Shown here: in pieces, positions 46,291 through 58,879 of the stretch
How the letters are laid out: each line of letters opens with the position of its first letter
Numbering within the stretch: position 1 is the first letter of the stretch
DNA from: Capitulum mitella
Lineage: Eukaryota; Arthropoda; Thecostraca; Pollicipedomorpha; Pollicipedidae
DNA length: 64,000 nucleotides
Assembly (NCBI GenBank): GCA_030062745.1
Contig: CP099841.1
Span: 30,631,398 to 30,695,397 of the forward strand
Direction: 5' to 3'
Notes under the pieces: generated by a model
The model's database searches: none
What the model was told of the DNA's origin: nothing
What the model saw: only the letters and a program-made list of their open reading frames with translations
Translations under genes and position numbers: made by a program

Positions 46291-47215
46291 CGGGACAATG
46301 TGCCACATCTTTTCCAAACCGATGGCTTTGTGCCATATTCATGTCTTTAATAATAAAGATTTGGGATTTGATAAAGAAAAATGTGTTTGCAACAGTCGCC
46401 AGTAATTCGATACAGTGCTTTCGCAAAGATAAAACCTCAGCTACACCATTCGTCTACACAATCGTATGATAGAAATCGCGGACTTTTTTATGAACCTGGT
46501 TTGGACTCCATAGTTTTGCATAAACGTTCTTAAAACCACTTTATGAAAACGAGCCAAGGACTCTTTCTTTCTTCTTTCTTTTCTTTTCGAATTTACAAAG
46601 CCTGTAAAAAATCGGCTGTGGTAACTCTTGACGTTTGAGTCAGACAGGACCACAGGCGTGGGCTAAAACATAACACGTTTGTTTATTGATGAAAACATAT
46701 TCTTAGCTTGCTATCTGCTCCTAAACGCCGTAACATAAACTTGTCTCGGCGTGGTTTATTGAGAAGCATTCCAGATCAAACCGCCAGATTCGGGAGTACA
46801 GATTCAGCGTAAACTGTATCGGCCCTGCGTCGCCTGTTGAGCACAGCGCCCAGTGACTGCAGCATTCCACAACGCTCAGCCTAAACCGACTAAAATTCTT
46901 CCCGGAGAACGCTCCTCCTTGTTCGGCTGTTCTTAAATACACTTGGCTGGCCTGAGAAAATGCCGCTGAGGACGTTTTCAGTGATCTTTTCCGGAAAATG
47001 TCTAGAAACTTCAGCAAATGCAGCTAATTACGAATTTTGTCCTATTGTTATTCGCCGATACAACGTAATACAGGTTTGCTAAGGCCTGTGAATGAAAGGG
47101 TTTACGACATGCGTCCGTTCATGATGTCTAAAAGAGCTGTAAATAAGACAAGGTCGACTAGGACACACGGGAAACTGTCAGAAATTATTCTGAGCCTCCT
47201 TAAGGAAAACTGGAA

Positions 47216-47252
47216 ACATATATCTTTACAGTAACACTGTAAAGATATATGT
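47216..47252. repeat. Perfect hairpin, 17 bp stem, 3 nt loop
   Basis: ACATATATCTTTACAGT, loop AAC, then its exact reverse complement. An isolated cruciform-type palindrome with no gene beside it. Confidence 0.85.
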
Positions 47253-48900
47253 AAACCCATGGGGGAGGGAGTCGAAATGCTTCGCGCCGTTGGGCGAGAA
47301 ACACACTGGTTGAGAAGGGGGAGTTGTCTACCCATCGTTTTTTCAAAACTAAGTCCGATCAGAATTATTTACTTGGGTGATTTGAAATCAGATTCCACGC
47401 TAAGCAGTGCGTGGAAGATACAGAATTAAAATGACATCTCGTGATGATTAAATTTGCTCTGTCTGCTCTTTGTCAGGTTAAGGTTAAACCAGACCAGGAG
47501 AGACAGTCGTTTTTCTGACCAGGAATGATAATTACTCTCTGCTGTTACTGAACGATCTTCCACAGACAATACTGCATTTCATTTCGTTTTCACATCTACC
47601 CATGGCGTGACCTGATGTGACTTCACGTTGCATTTGGTGAACCTTGCTAAGAGACATATATAGATTTGCTTGTCTGGCTTAAATGATGAGGAAGGTCAGC
47701 GGCAAGCACTTTCACCGCCCACAGTGCTAACCAGTTCGACTGTCATCCTGCATGTGGCCTAGCATGGTCTCTAATATTGATGTGTTACGGTATTATATCC
47801 TTTTTGGGACCGCGTCCTATGCAAATGCTTTTTGGGACTGTGTCCTCTGTAAATCCTAATAATCCATGCATATATTCGTAATATTAATTATACAATACAA
47901 TAAGTAAGTAATAAGTAATACAATAATATTCGCAAATATTATTAAGCAAACGAAGCATGCTGCCACCACCGCCCGGAGAGGCAAAAACATGTATGCATGG
48001 TTCACTTATATCGTCACATTTCCGTGACATGTCCTAGCATAGAAATGGCTTTAATGTCAAAATATGCAAAATTGATTTATGGACAGGTACTGAAATTGTT
48101 TTGGGCTGGCTCTAACGGTTTACAAGTTATTCACAAAAATCGAGGGGTGCCCCATTTGACACCCCCAGGCGGCGCCGGGTTAAGTTCATTATGTGGACTT
48201 AACTTCCAAAATATAGATGCAAGAAAGGAAAGCGTACTACTTATTCTAAAGTACGTTTGATCTCGATACACTGGACAGAGGTCAATGATTTTTTGCGAAC
48301 GATCATTACATAGACATCCTCTCTGCAAAATTCTGTTGCAACCGGTGGAACAGATCAGGAGGCAGAGGAGTTGTAAATATGTTACCTGCTCCACCATTGA
48401 CTAGTTCTTAGAAGGCTACCAGAGATGCTCGGAAAAGGCATTACTGTGTAACTCGAAGCACCGTGTTTTGTTCACATCAAAAACTCTACAGCCCAGTCCC
48501 ACGGTGAAGCCGCCATCCCGCCTGGATGAAAAAATGCATTCATTCTCGAACCCCTATCGATTGCACTTCATTATCGCATAAGGTCTGTTGACTTCTTACA
48601 ATGAAGATAACATCATTCTGTGGCCGGTTCTTTTGTGTTCTATATTAACCCAAAATGTCATCATATCTTGTTGTAGCATGTTTGCGATAGGTCATTTGGC
48701 CAAGTCCTGCATGTCTCAACGCGGATTTATCGCGGAAAAAAGGAGTATGCCGGCTGCGGTGTCTGACTTAATTCACTGCCAGATAAAATGAATAGCTCAT
48801 GCGAAGATCAAAACCTGGGATCCGCGCAGTCGAAACTCGGTACATTCCATTGTCATTCAGGCACGCAGCCAGGATTTTCCTCTGGAGGAAGCCAAATGTT

Positions 48901-48937
48901 AAATTTTGTCATATGCCACTGGCATATGACGAAATTT
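48901..48937. repeat. Hairpin, 17 bp stem with one mismatch
   Basis: AAATTTTGTCATATGCC and GGCATATGACGAAATTT flank ACT. Confidence 0.8.
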
Positions 48938-50786
48938 ACAAGAAAAAGGCAGCAAGTTTATGTAATTTACCTCATACTTAAAGCACAGAAAAACTCATTG
49001 TTTGCTTTTGCAAAATATGTCTAACCACTATTACGTATTCCTGCGAAATCGCCATATACGTAACGTAGACCGCTTCGCTCAGGGAGGGGCCATGGCCCCC
49101 ATGGCGCCCCTTGGCTGCGTCCCTGTTGTCAATGCAGTCTTAGTTTCAGGAGGCTGTCTCAGCTTTCCGAGGACTGTGACTCGAAATAGATGTTCTCTCA
49201 AAAAAATTTGAAAAAGTAAATCAATAAAAAATAAAATAACCAGCACATCGCATAGCACCCCGTGTGCGATCAAGACGAATGTGGGTGCGCCGTTCCTTAA
49301 ACGCTGCTTAAAAAACCGATACCGTTAAAAACCGGGCAGTTCAGTGCTCACAAACCTTGCGTAACGAACGATACGGAAAGCCCTACTTCATTATTAATTG
49401 TTGATTAATAATTGTTGATCAGCTGTCTGTCTGTGTGTAAAACTAACGCATTATGGCGCAGAAGAAGCAAAAAGTGTTCGACGTTCTCGTTAACGCAGGC
49501 CGCAGTGGATAGAGCCATGGCTTAGCCGCTTTCTGAACCATGGCTTAGCCAGTAGTAGGTGGTAGGTAATCCATGGTAGAGCCTTGGGGTAGAGACCCTG
49601 AGTCGTAATATATAGGTGTTGGGTCAAATTCTGACGTCACCCGCTCTTGATAGGTGATAGGTGATAGGTATGGTACGGAATCAACACCGGATACCTGAAC
49701 CCAAGTGGCTGTGCCAGTTAACCTAAACTGACAGATTTGGGGAAGTTATTGAAATCCGGTTTAGTGGCGATGGTCTGTGATGCACAGTGTTACGTGGGGC
49801 AGAAAAGTTTGCTTTGTGTCTGCATCAAGGCGACTGTATGTTTGCATATCAGTGTGTTATGGATGTTGTTAGTTTCCCAAATTTTGACCTACTTGTGCTG
49901 CAGGACCAGATTGTGGGGAAGCTGCGCATTATGATTGGCATGCCTCAGATGCCTGCTGTAGAAAATGCACTAAGAGTAATTAATGGTGATGAAATTATTT
50001 AGTTTTAGGGGATTATTCCAAAAATATCCCAAAGCTTGGAAAGAAATTCACTATTATCCTCTAAACCAAAGTGTAGTTTATACAAGGCAGTTATTTGAAT
50101 AGCGTCGCCATAAACCAAGCACACTGGATACATAAGCCAAAGCTGTTGCGAGAAACAAAAAGATAATTCACTATTATCCTAACCTAAACCAAAGTAACAA
50201 CTACTATTGTTTATACAAGGCAGTTATTTTCAGCTAGTGTGTATGAACCACTCTGTCTTTTACTGGACATTAAGTATCAGCTGACAGATTTTTACTCACA
50301 TCATGACATTTTTTACTATTTACTGCACTGTTTTACTGCAGTTTTACTGCATTTTTTCATCAGGTCATTGAAATTGCTTGTTCTTAACATTTTAGGTCTT
50401 GTCATCTTGTTGGAACATACTTAAGCTATTCATCTGAAGTATGCCTCAGAATACTGCATAAATTGTGATATACTTCTAGTAATGGTGTAAAAGGTTCATG
50501 TAGCAAATGTTTTGTGTGTAACAGCAGCAATCTTGGTGGGTGGGAGGGATGCAGGGAGGGAAAGTTGCCTGCTGTATCAGGAAAGTGTGGTGGTCACCAT
50601 TAAACATTTTGTGCTGTTTGAATTATACTCCTTCCCACTACTGAAACTACAGGTTTTAAGGACTGCTAGCAGTGGCATTACCATATGTTTTGGCCAACAG
50701 TAGAACATAACATTTCAATGTTCTTTTCCTGCACCATCATTGGTATAATGTTAAATTGCCTCAAGCCAAGGGTAGGTTTCTTGTGC

Positions 50787-53008
50787 CAGTGGCATAGCCA
50801 GGGGGGTCAAAGGGGCCATGGCCCCCCAGAGGCCAAGTGGGGCCCCCTGGCAGCCAAATTGGTTCCTGGGGCAGAAAACCCCAGTGCTTTGGATGGTGTG
50901 AGGCACCCACAGTCACTGTACACTGTCCAGAACAGACAGTTAAGGCAAAATAAGAATACTTTAAGCATTAAAAAATGCATATGAACCTAAAGAAAACACT
51001 AAATATACAAGAAGGCTTATGAGGTTTATGAGGTTTATGAGGCTTATGAGGGGGCCTATGAGAGAGGCCCATGGTTTGAATGACCATTTAGGGGCCCCTG
51101 CTAGCTTGTAGAGGAGTTCACTGCTTGTCTGGGGAGGGCCCCCCTGTCAGCCCATGAAGGGCCTCCTGTCAGCCTGTGAGGGAACCTCCTTTTGGTCTGG
51201 AAGAAAGCCCTGGACTGCCTCCAGAGATTGACAGGGACCCTTTACAGGCAGATCAAGTGCCCTCTGCAGACAGGCAGAGGCTCCCTGGCCAACAGCAGCC
51301 CTAAATGATCACTCAGGGGCCCCTGCTTCCCTGTAAAGAAAGTTCCTGTGGACCTATAAGAGGCACCCGCCAGGCCGGCATGAACGCCTTTACATGCAAG
51401 CATCGGCCCCCTTTACTCTTCAGCAGGCCCCTTTACAGACCAACGGTAATTTGAACCACATGGGGCACCACTGATTACCAGGGCCAGGTGCGGATCCAAA
51501 GGGGGAGCAACTGGGGCGATCGCCCTTTCCCCTGAGGCCTAAGAAAGGGCCTCTGTCAGACTTAAACGAGCCCCGAAGGTTCCCTATACGAGCTTCACAG
51601 GGTCTTTAAGAACCTGATGGGCTCTTGATGCAGTCAGGGAGGCCTCCTGGAGGGTTAGATGACCTCTGAGATGCTTAGAGGGCCCCTGGAGTTCCCAAAG
51701 GGCCCCTGAGACCACAACAGGGCCCCAACATGGCAGTACCCCTGGGATTGCCAGATGGCTCATTGGGCCCCCTGCAATGGCCAAGATGAGGACTGAGTCC
51801 CCAGGGTGCCCCTGTGAGTGAAAAGCTGAAGGTCCTTGATGTAGTCAGGGGGCCCCTGGACGGGTTAATGAAACCCTGACATGGCAAGGTGGCCCCTAAG
51901 ATGGAAAGAAGGGCCCTTGGGGCCCAAGAGTCCCCAGCATGGCAAAGGGTCCCTGAGACCATAAAAGGGACCACCAATACAACAAAGGGCCCATGAGACC
52001 GCTTAAAGTGTCATAGAGGTCTCTGAGATGGCAAAAACTTAAGAGGATGTCTAGCACGGCATAAGGAGACCTTGGCCAGCCAGAGGGGCCCCCTGAGCAG
52101 GGATTCGTCGGTGACCTCAACCTCGAGAGGAGCCACAAATGGGCCACACTAGCTTTTTTGAAACCTTGAGGGGTTCTTGATGCTATTAGGCGCCCCGAGA
52201 AGGTCATGTGGTTTCAGAGACGGCAAGATGGGCCCGTTCAGAGACGGCAAGATGGACCCGTACACCGCAGATGACCCCTGAGACCGCCAAAAAGACCGCA
52301 GGCCCGCTGCAAGGCAAAGACGATGAGAGGTCCTCTGAGACGATATTTGGGTTTTATGGAAGCGCTGGATGGCTAGAAGGTCCCCGAGTGTAATGAGCGG
52401 GCTCGTGGCACGGGCAGGGTCCCCCCTAGAGTGCCAGTGAGGCATCTGAAGCACCAACAAAAGCCCCTTACTGCCAGATATACCTCATGTAGCAGAGGAA
52501 GACCCTTGATACAGCCATGAGGACCACCGGAGACGGTCAGATGGCGTATGACACTGCACAGGGGCGCTGAAATTGCCAAAAGGTCAAAATGAGCCTAAAC
52601 TAGGCTGACAAAAAATCCCCAGAAGCTACGGGATAAGGGGTGGGGGGGGGACATAAGGGCGCCTTGACCAGATACGGACACCACATTTCAAATGGAGGGA
52701 GGGACGGAACCGCCCAAAATCTAGCGTTTTTTGCGATATTTCGGCCACCTTGTTGGGGAACAAAACGCAGAGTTTTCCCAAATAAGGTGATGCATTTGAA
52801 TTTTTGACCTTTTCATATGGTCAAAAGGCCAAATTACATCATTTTCCATATCTGAAGGGCAAAAAATGGGACCCGTGCTGACCATTGCCCCCCCCCCCCG
52901 CCTTGGCGAAATCCTGGATCCGCCCTTGGCGAGAACCCCATTGGTTACGAGGGCCCCTTTAATCCGATTTACCCCCTACCCCCCGGGCGGAATCCTGGCT
53001 ACGCCCCC
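50787..53008. mobile_element. hAT-like element carrying a GC-rich minisatellite
   Basis: The left end CAGTGGCATAGCCAGGGGGG mirrors the right end CCCGGGCGGAATCCTGGCTACGCC, the common CAGTGGCG-(T/G)AGCCAGG terminal type of hAT-like DNA transposons. A second, nested pair of ends (GGTGCGGATCCAAAGGGGG at 51487 and CCTTGGCGAAATCCTGGATCCGCC near 52901) suggests one element inserted into, or derived from, another. No transposase remains. Confidence 0.55.
51000..52600. repeat. Degenerate GGGCCCCTGAG-type minisatellite
   Basis: Units of roughly 20-35 bp with the core (A/G)GGGCCCCTG(A/G) recur many times with heavy divergence, for example around 51675-51735. The open frames on the minus strand (Gly/Pro/Leu-rich) are by-products of this repeat, not genes. 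Confidence 0.75.
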
Positions 53009-53010
53009 AT

Positions 53011-54061
53011 CTTGTGCAGTCCCTCGTTTTCGCTTGGTGCTATCCCCAAGCTCTGCAGGGCCAACTGTATGCTCACACATCTATAATTTGTGGTGGACAT
53101 GGAGCCTGACATATGACAAGGGAACTTAATTACAGTCTGTATCCATGTGTGAAATCCATGGCATTGAATTGCGCACCCAGCATTTGCAATTTCTTACTGC
53201 TTGCCAGTCCCCTTTGGTTTTGCCTGCATATGTTCTGAACAACAAAGTCAACAGTCCCAAGTTTTCAGTACCCTTGCCTGAATAACACTGGGACCTTGTG
53301 GCAACAATGTAGTTGACCAGGTCACCATAGATCAGGCTGTGTTGTACACTGTTTCCAAGTATTATATGGACTCAGATGTCTTCCTTTTGCTTTTGGTGTA
53401 GCTTGTTAGAAGCTCATCAAGGAGGACACAAAGACCAGGTATCAGATGCACAAATCGTAAGTGACCTCAAGTGAGGTCAGATACATTCAGTGGCTAAGTT
53501 TGCACTGCATTGATTCAGCATCTACTCTCAGGCAAACGTAGCTCTAAGGACCAAAGTTGCAAGATACAAAGAAGTAAAGATCATTTTTGAGCTTCTCATC
53601 AGATTCTATACAGGTGCATGCAAAAGACAAAATGCTAGGTCATGACATAAGCTGCTCTTGGCACCCAGGTCGGCTTTAAGGTGCTTTTTGTGAAGATGTT
53701 GATCATGCAAATTTAATTTGTTTGATGCTATATATCATCATATATGGCACATATGGCCACTTTGATGAGGCTGCTCGTTTCCCGGAGGCTACAGGGCGGC
53801 GCCTTGACGTCGGCACGCTCGGCCGTTCGGACACCGCGCGGCGTCGGCCGAACCGGCAGGCGGTGCCCGAGCAGCGGCAGCCGCGCATGAATGCCCAGTG
53901 CGGCGCCCTCTCAAGTGGCACCCAACTGACGCCCAGCTCCGCACCAGGACATCAGCTCCCTTTTCGGACAGAGTAAACTGAGTCAGTGCACTGTTGGGTA
54001 CAGTTTGTCCAGCTGTGAACAGCACGCTTTGCTGTTGCAGGCAGGTGGTTGACGCGCCACC
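53011..54061. other. Upstream region of the mitochondrial EF-Tu gene
   Basis: 53011-53760 is plain AT-rich sequence. From about 53770 the sequence becomes strongly GC-rich, with a CRE-like TGACGTC at 53805-53811 and no TATA box, as expected for a housekeeping promoter. TTGCTGTTGCAG at about 54028-54039 could be the acceptor of a 5' UTR intron. Promoter and leader structure are inferred. Confidence 0.4.
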
Positions 54062-54263
54062 ATGAGTGTCCGTGTGGGCCGGTGCGTGACGGCGGCGCTG
54101 CGGCTCCAGCACCGGGCCGCCCGGCTGCTCACCTGCTCCGCCTCCCTGTCGGCGGGCACCGGCGCGCAGTCCGGCGCCGCGTACCGCCTCTGCAGGCGAC
54201 ACAAAACGACGGCCACCGGCCGCCCCGGAAACAAGCCAGAAAAACCCCACCAGGACGGCACAG
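54062..54263 (+). CDS. TUFM: TUFM exon 1: mitochondrial targeting leader
   Basis: 202 nt ending in the donor CACAG|GTGACT, phase 1. It encodes 67 residues of leader with many Arg and Ala and almost no acidic residues until its last part ([10 protein letters not shown]). The phase matches the exon 2 acceptor, joining G|AC into Asp just before L-P-H-V-N-V-G. Confidence 0.85.
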
Positions 54264-56889
54264 GTGACTGCTCACCTACTGTAGCTCGGTCAGACTGTTG
54301 TCATGGTTGGAACCTAGCAGGGATGTCGTGGGACAGGAGAACGTCGGAAACATTGTTTTGTTGGATTTCGCCAGGTGAATTTCAATAAGTCACATTGCTA
54401 TTTGGCCCCTTTTTTGCCACACAAACACATCCTTTTTTTGGGGAGGGAGACAGTGTGTTTCTCGATGTCATTCCACAGTTCCATTAAGTTATGTTTTGAG
54501 CTCTGGGTAGCAAGATGTTGCTTTTAAAAGGTTCTGTGAACTACGTGTGCAAACTTTATGTGTTTCGCCATAATGCTCCTGAAACGTATTTTTTCTTCAA
54601 TTTTCAGCTCCAACAGGCGACTGAAAATGTGTCCAGAATTCTGTTTTATGCGACATTTCAGCATATTGCATTGTGTTTGCATATTGCTTTATGCTCTTTT
54701 CGTATACCCCTGTATTATATTGCGTTTTTTTATGAAAAGCCTTCCAGGAGTCCCGTCGTGTCGTAATCGCGCCTCATGTTGCCTCTTTGTGACTTCATCC
54801 CATCCATTGAGCCAGTCCCATGGTCAGCCACCCAAGTCTCATTGTCAACTCCATACCCTTTTGACCGTAACACATTTTACATATCACCTTTTTATTACAT
54901 ATCACCTTTGCATTTTAACATATCACCTTACCTTGAACTTAACGTGTTGCCTAGTCTTAACTTATAGCTGCTGTCAAAAGAGATCAAACAAGTGGACAAG
55001 CATACCAAATTTGATTCACAGGTGCGTGCAGTCCGGTATTTATTGTCATAAAATCGGAGAGTGGGACAAGTTTGTCCCACCCTATGTGGTCACGAGTTGG
55101 GTGAATGCTGGGCACATTGCACTTGGTGCAAAATGATATCGATATGTACTTATCTCGAAATAGTAACCAAAGGAAACCCATTATTATAATATGGATCCAG
55201 AAATATGGTCCAGGTGTCGTTGTAACATAGTTTTGGGCTGTTTTGGCCACCTAAAATATCATTGGATAAAAAAAAAATCAGTCATCCTCCTAAGGATGAA
55301 TGTTGTGAAGGCATGGTAAGATCCAAAAATAATCATGGGAAACCTCCGGTGACGTGGAAAGTTTTGGTAATAAATTACGGACCAAATGCTCCTGTCTCCT
55401 AGTGTCAGCCATCTATAGGAAAAATGAGTGTACCAAACCAGTTTGGACAGGTCGATTTTAACCATGGCCTTAATCGGTTAAAACCATCAGGTGGCCAACA
55501 TTACCCAAGCACTGTCACCTTGTCGGACAGACCTGTTCTTATGACACCACCCGCCCAACAAACCACCTGCCCCAGTGACGTTGCCCCTCGTGATATGGCC
55601 CCCCTGGCGGACCTGCCTCCATGACGCCACTCCGTCCGACAGACCTGCCACACGTGAACGTCGGCACGATCGGACACGTGGACCACGGCAAGACGACGCT
55701 GACGGCGGCCATCACGCGCGTGCTGGGCAGCCGCCAGCAGAGCGAGTTCGTGCCGTTCGAGCAGATCGACCGAGCGCCCGAGGAGCGGCGCCGCGGCGTC
55801 ACCATCAACGCGGCGCACGTGCAGTATAGCAGCGCGCTCCGCCACTACGCGCACACGGACTGCCCGGGCCACGCCGACTACGTGAAGAACATGATCTGCG
55901 GCACGTCGCAGATGGACGGCGCCATCGTGGTGGTGGCCGCCACCGACGGTCAGATGCCGCAGACGCGCGAGCACCTGCTGCTCGCCAAGCAGATCGGCGT
56001 CTCGCACGTCGTCGTGTTCGTCAACAAAGCCGACCTGGTGGACGACGACGTGCTCGAGCTGGTCGAGCTCGAGATGCGCGAGCTGCTCGACCACTTCGGC
56101 TTCGACGGCGCGGAGACGCCGTTCGTGGTCGGCTCGGCGTTGCAGGCGCTCAAAGGCGAGTCCGGCGAGCTGGGCGAGCCGGCCATCTGGCGGCTGCTGG
56201 ACGCGCTCGACCGGCACGTTCCGGTGCCGCGGCGCGAGCACGACGCGCCCTTCCTGCTGCCGGTCGAGAGCGGCTTCACCGTGCCCGGCCGCGGCACCGT
56301 GCTGGTCGGCACGCTCAAGCAGGGCACGCTGCGGCGCCGCGCCGACGCCGAGCTGGTCGGCTTCGGCGCGCGCATCCGCACCGTGGCCACCGACATCCAG
56401 GTGTTCCGGCGCTCGGTGCCGCAGATCGGCGCCGGCGAGCACGCCGGCGTGCTGGTGCGCGGCGTGCCCGTGTCGGCCGTGCGGCGCGGCATGGCGCTCG
56501 CGCCGCCCGGCGCCTTCGCCACGTCGAACGTGCTCTGGGCGCGCCTGTACCTGCTCGACCGCACCGAGGGCGGCCGCAGCCGGCCCATCACCTCCAGCTA
56601 CGTGCAGCAGCTGTTCTGCGAGACGTGGTCGATGGCGTGCCGCGTGGTGCTGCCGCCCGGCACCGACATGTTGCTGCCCGGAGACACTGGCCGCGTCAGC
56701 CTGCTGCTGCCGCGGCCGATGTTGGCGCGCCGCGGCCACCACTTCACGCTGCGCGAGAACGGCGTCACTGTGGCCACCGGCGTCGTCACCGGCGTCCGGC
56801 CGGCCCTCGCCGTCGACGGCGTCGACAAGCTGGTCGAGGTGGCCCCTGACAAGGTCGACTTTGAGCCGGAAAACGAGGGCGACACCTAG
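54062..56889 (+). CDS. TUFM: Mitochondrial translation elongation factor Tu (two exons)
   Basis: Join 54062-54263 and 55643-56889 gives 482 codons plus stop. EF-Tu carries aminoacyl-tRNA, as a GTP complex, to the A site of the mitochondrial ribosome. Exon 1 encodes an Arg-rich, acid-poor leader (M-S-V-R-V-G-R-C...R-L-C-R-R-H), typical of mitochondrial import. After the join come [18 protein letters not shown] (G1), [10 protein letters not shown] (switch 1), D-C-P-G-H-A-D-Y (G3), N-K-A-D (G4) and G-S-A-L (G5), then domains II and III ending near [11 protein letters not shown]. Length and order fit animal TUFM. Start: strong Kozak context GCCACCATGA. Exon 2 is extremely GC-rich compared with its surroundings, reflecting C/G-ending codons. 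Confidence 0.94.
54264..55642 (+). other. Single TUFM intron (1379 bp)
   Basis: GT-AG intron with ordinary AT-rich content and a repeated (CATATCACCTT)n-like stretch near 54880-54930. No nested gene is supported. Confidence 0.7.
55643..56889 (+). CDS. TUFM: TUFM exon 2: whole GTPase and domains II-III
   Basis: 1247 nt to TAG at 56887. The acceptor is CCGTCCGACAG|AC. An in-frame ATG at 55621 just before it belongs to the intron. The entire mature protein is on this one exon. GC content is so high that the opposite strand is open over the whole length; that antisense frame is an artefact. Confidence 0.92.
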
Positions 56890-57022
56890 CGGCCAGGGTG
56901 CTGCCACCTAGCGGTCGGATTGGACTTTTAGCCAGCGGCCTCCCCAAACGAGAAATCGCCTGCGCTGAGCATCACATGCGATATGGGATGACGAGTAGTA
57001 CTTATATGAGTGGCATTTTTCC

Positions 57023-57028
57023 AATAAA
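57023..57028 (+). terminator. Poly(A) signal of TUFM
   Basis: AATAAA lies 134 nt after the stop codon and is followed by a GT-rich stretch (GTGCTGATCGTGTTTC), as expected for a cleavage site around 57045. Confidence 0.75.
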
Positions 57029-57877
57029 CCTCGACGTTATGTGCTGATCGTGTTTCTTTCTGCGTGATTTCTTGCTGGCAGTTCCCTCGTCATCGGAAGA
57101 GACCAAACAACTTCTCGGGGAGAGGGGGGAGGGGTGGGAATTCTGCACGACTGGAGCGAACTTTTGCGTCGACAGGGCCAAAATAGTAATGCCTAGGTGT
57201 TACTGATAAAGAAAAAAAGGACAACGAATGAAGAAGATACAGATACAGGAACACAGGCTCGACGTGCCTTCAGTATGAATGTTTCATTCCATTAACCCGG
57301 CCCAACGTTAAGTCACCAGACCGGCGCAGACGCAGTGTCGGCCTCCAACTCGGGCCCTCCGTCGGCCGGCACCGTCATCACGACGTTCTCCGCCGTCGGC
57401 GTCCCTCGGAAGGTCGTCCCGTTTTGAGTGCTCCGCGGACCGGTCTGCCCCGAACCCCCTCCGCGCTGTTTCGCCCTGTTTGCGGCGGACGAGCCTGGCT
57501 GTCGCCGTCAATCAATCACGCCGACCGGACGATCAGAACGCCGAAGGACGTCGAGCTCGGGCCGGACCACCCTGTGTACGCGCCGGCCCGGTTTCAGACC
57601 GGCGGCCGTGACGCCGGCCGGAGAGACAGCTGGCGGGACCGAACAATGGGCGGCGCGCGACGGCCGCTGCACGCGGCCGACTGATTCAGGCTCGAGAAGA
57701 GCGAGTTGAGAGTGCTACTGGCGTTTTTGTTTTTGACGGGTCCCTTTTTGCGGTCCGCTCTCGTCACCAGGAACCGCCGGCCATTGCATCAGTCCCGGCT
57801 GTGCTGCATATATCACGAGAGGGGAAGGGCTTAAGACTTGTGTCGGAGAGTTGTGGTTGAGGACCAACGGTGGTCGG

Positions 57878-57932
57878 TAGCTCAGCTGGCAGGACGCCGC
57901 TCTCCCCGTCTGCTGAAGGCGGGTTCGGGTCG
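57878..57932 (+). repeat. tRNA-like A and B boxes, probable SINE head
   Basis: TAGCTCAGCTGG (57878-57889) is a perfect A-box match and GGTTCGGGTCG (57922-57932) a near B-box match at tRNA-like spacing. A T-arm of five pairs can be drawn (GGCGG/TCGCC), but the D-stem and acceptor stem do not pair, so a working tRNA is unlikely and a tRNA-derived SINE is the better reading. Confidence 0.4.
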
Positions 57933-58879
57933 CCTCGATGTTTGCTTTTTGACCTGCGGGCCAGCTGGCCACTGGCCATTAAAGGGTCAAGGTCGTGTCG
58001 TAACTTTGACGGGACGTTAAAATTGTCAGAGAAAAATCGACCGGGACACTCCACTACAAATTGACCGATAAAATAAAAAAATGAACACACTAATCTCATG
58101 GCTTTTGACGTAAATGTGTTCGTAGTGTTATCTGATGCTCTGGATCGAACTTTGCAATTTTCGGACCCATCCGAGCAACGGACAAAAAGTTATAGCATAG
58201 GGCATTCTTGAGATATGCTGCACGACTGTTTTTGTTCGCTTAGAAATCATTAACAAAATTATTTGATTACTATAAATCTATACATAGTTGAACTCGTCAT
58301 CATTTAAGGAATAACTTCCATCGGATTTTAGATTTATTTAGTTTCTGACCTTGCGACTCATGACTTTAAGTCACGCGACCTTAGCGTGACACGAGGGCTG
58401 TATAAGTACGAACCTTTTTCCACACAGAATGAAGTGTTTTTTTTCGAAATCTGATTTTTGGAGTGTCATTAATGGCAATTTTTGCTGTTTTACGGGTGGG
58501 GGTTCCGCACTCCTTGCCTGATTTGGAAAGTTACCGGGCGGCTTCGCTGATTCAATTGACATTGGATATATCTGAACAAGGTATTTCCATACAGGTATCA
58601 TGTTATGGCATGCGTGCAGTCTTGTCGAGCTCCAGGCTGCGTTCCGACATCAGGCATTTTCAGCAGCGTGAAACCAGCATTCGAGCTCCAAGTGCTTTTA
58701 TTGCCATCACATATACTCATGTCATTACTTACCAACATAATTCCCTGTCTCCGAACGCCAAAATAAGACGCCGTTCAGCCATTATTCACTGGCGCGATTA
58801 CTAGACATTCCCCAAACGAATAAACGTAGAGTCCTGAAACTTTTAGTAACTTTTCTCACGTCAGTTGTGCACATACTGA

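Larger units (their letters stand above)
41929..50786. other. Repeat-rich intergenic region without supported genes
   Basis: No domain-bearing frame. Holds an A/C low-complexity tract (43570-43745), three short near-perfect hairpins (45191, 47216 and 48901) and tRNA-like fragments near 46.28 and 49.5 kb. A GGGGCCATGGCCCCC repeat end lies near 49085. Confidence 0.5.

Noticed and set aside
49495-49660. tRNA-derived SINE from GCAGTGGATAGAGC to GGGTCAAATTC
   Set aside because: Both boxes are several mismatches from consensus; too weak to list as a feature.
51584-52460. Gly/Pro/Leu-rich minus-strand frames
   Set aside because: By-products of the degenerate GGGCCCC minisatellite.
55501-56907. 468-codon open frame antisense to TUFM
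   Set aside because: It mirrors the coding strand exactly, is His/Ala/Arg/Val-rich as expected from reading GC-rich codons backwards, and has no domain.
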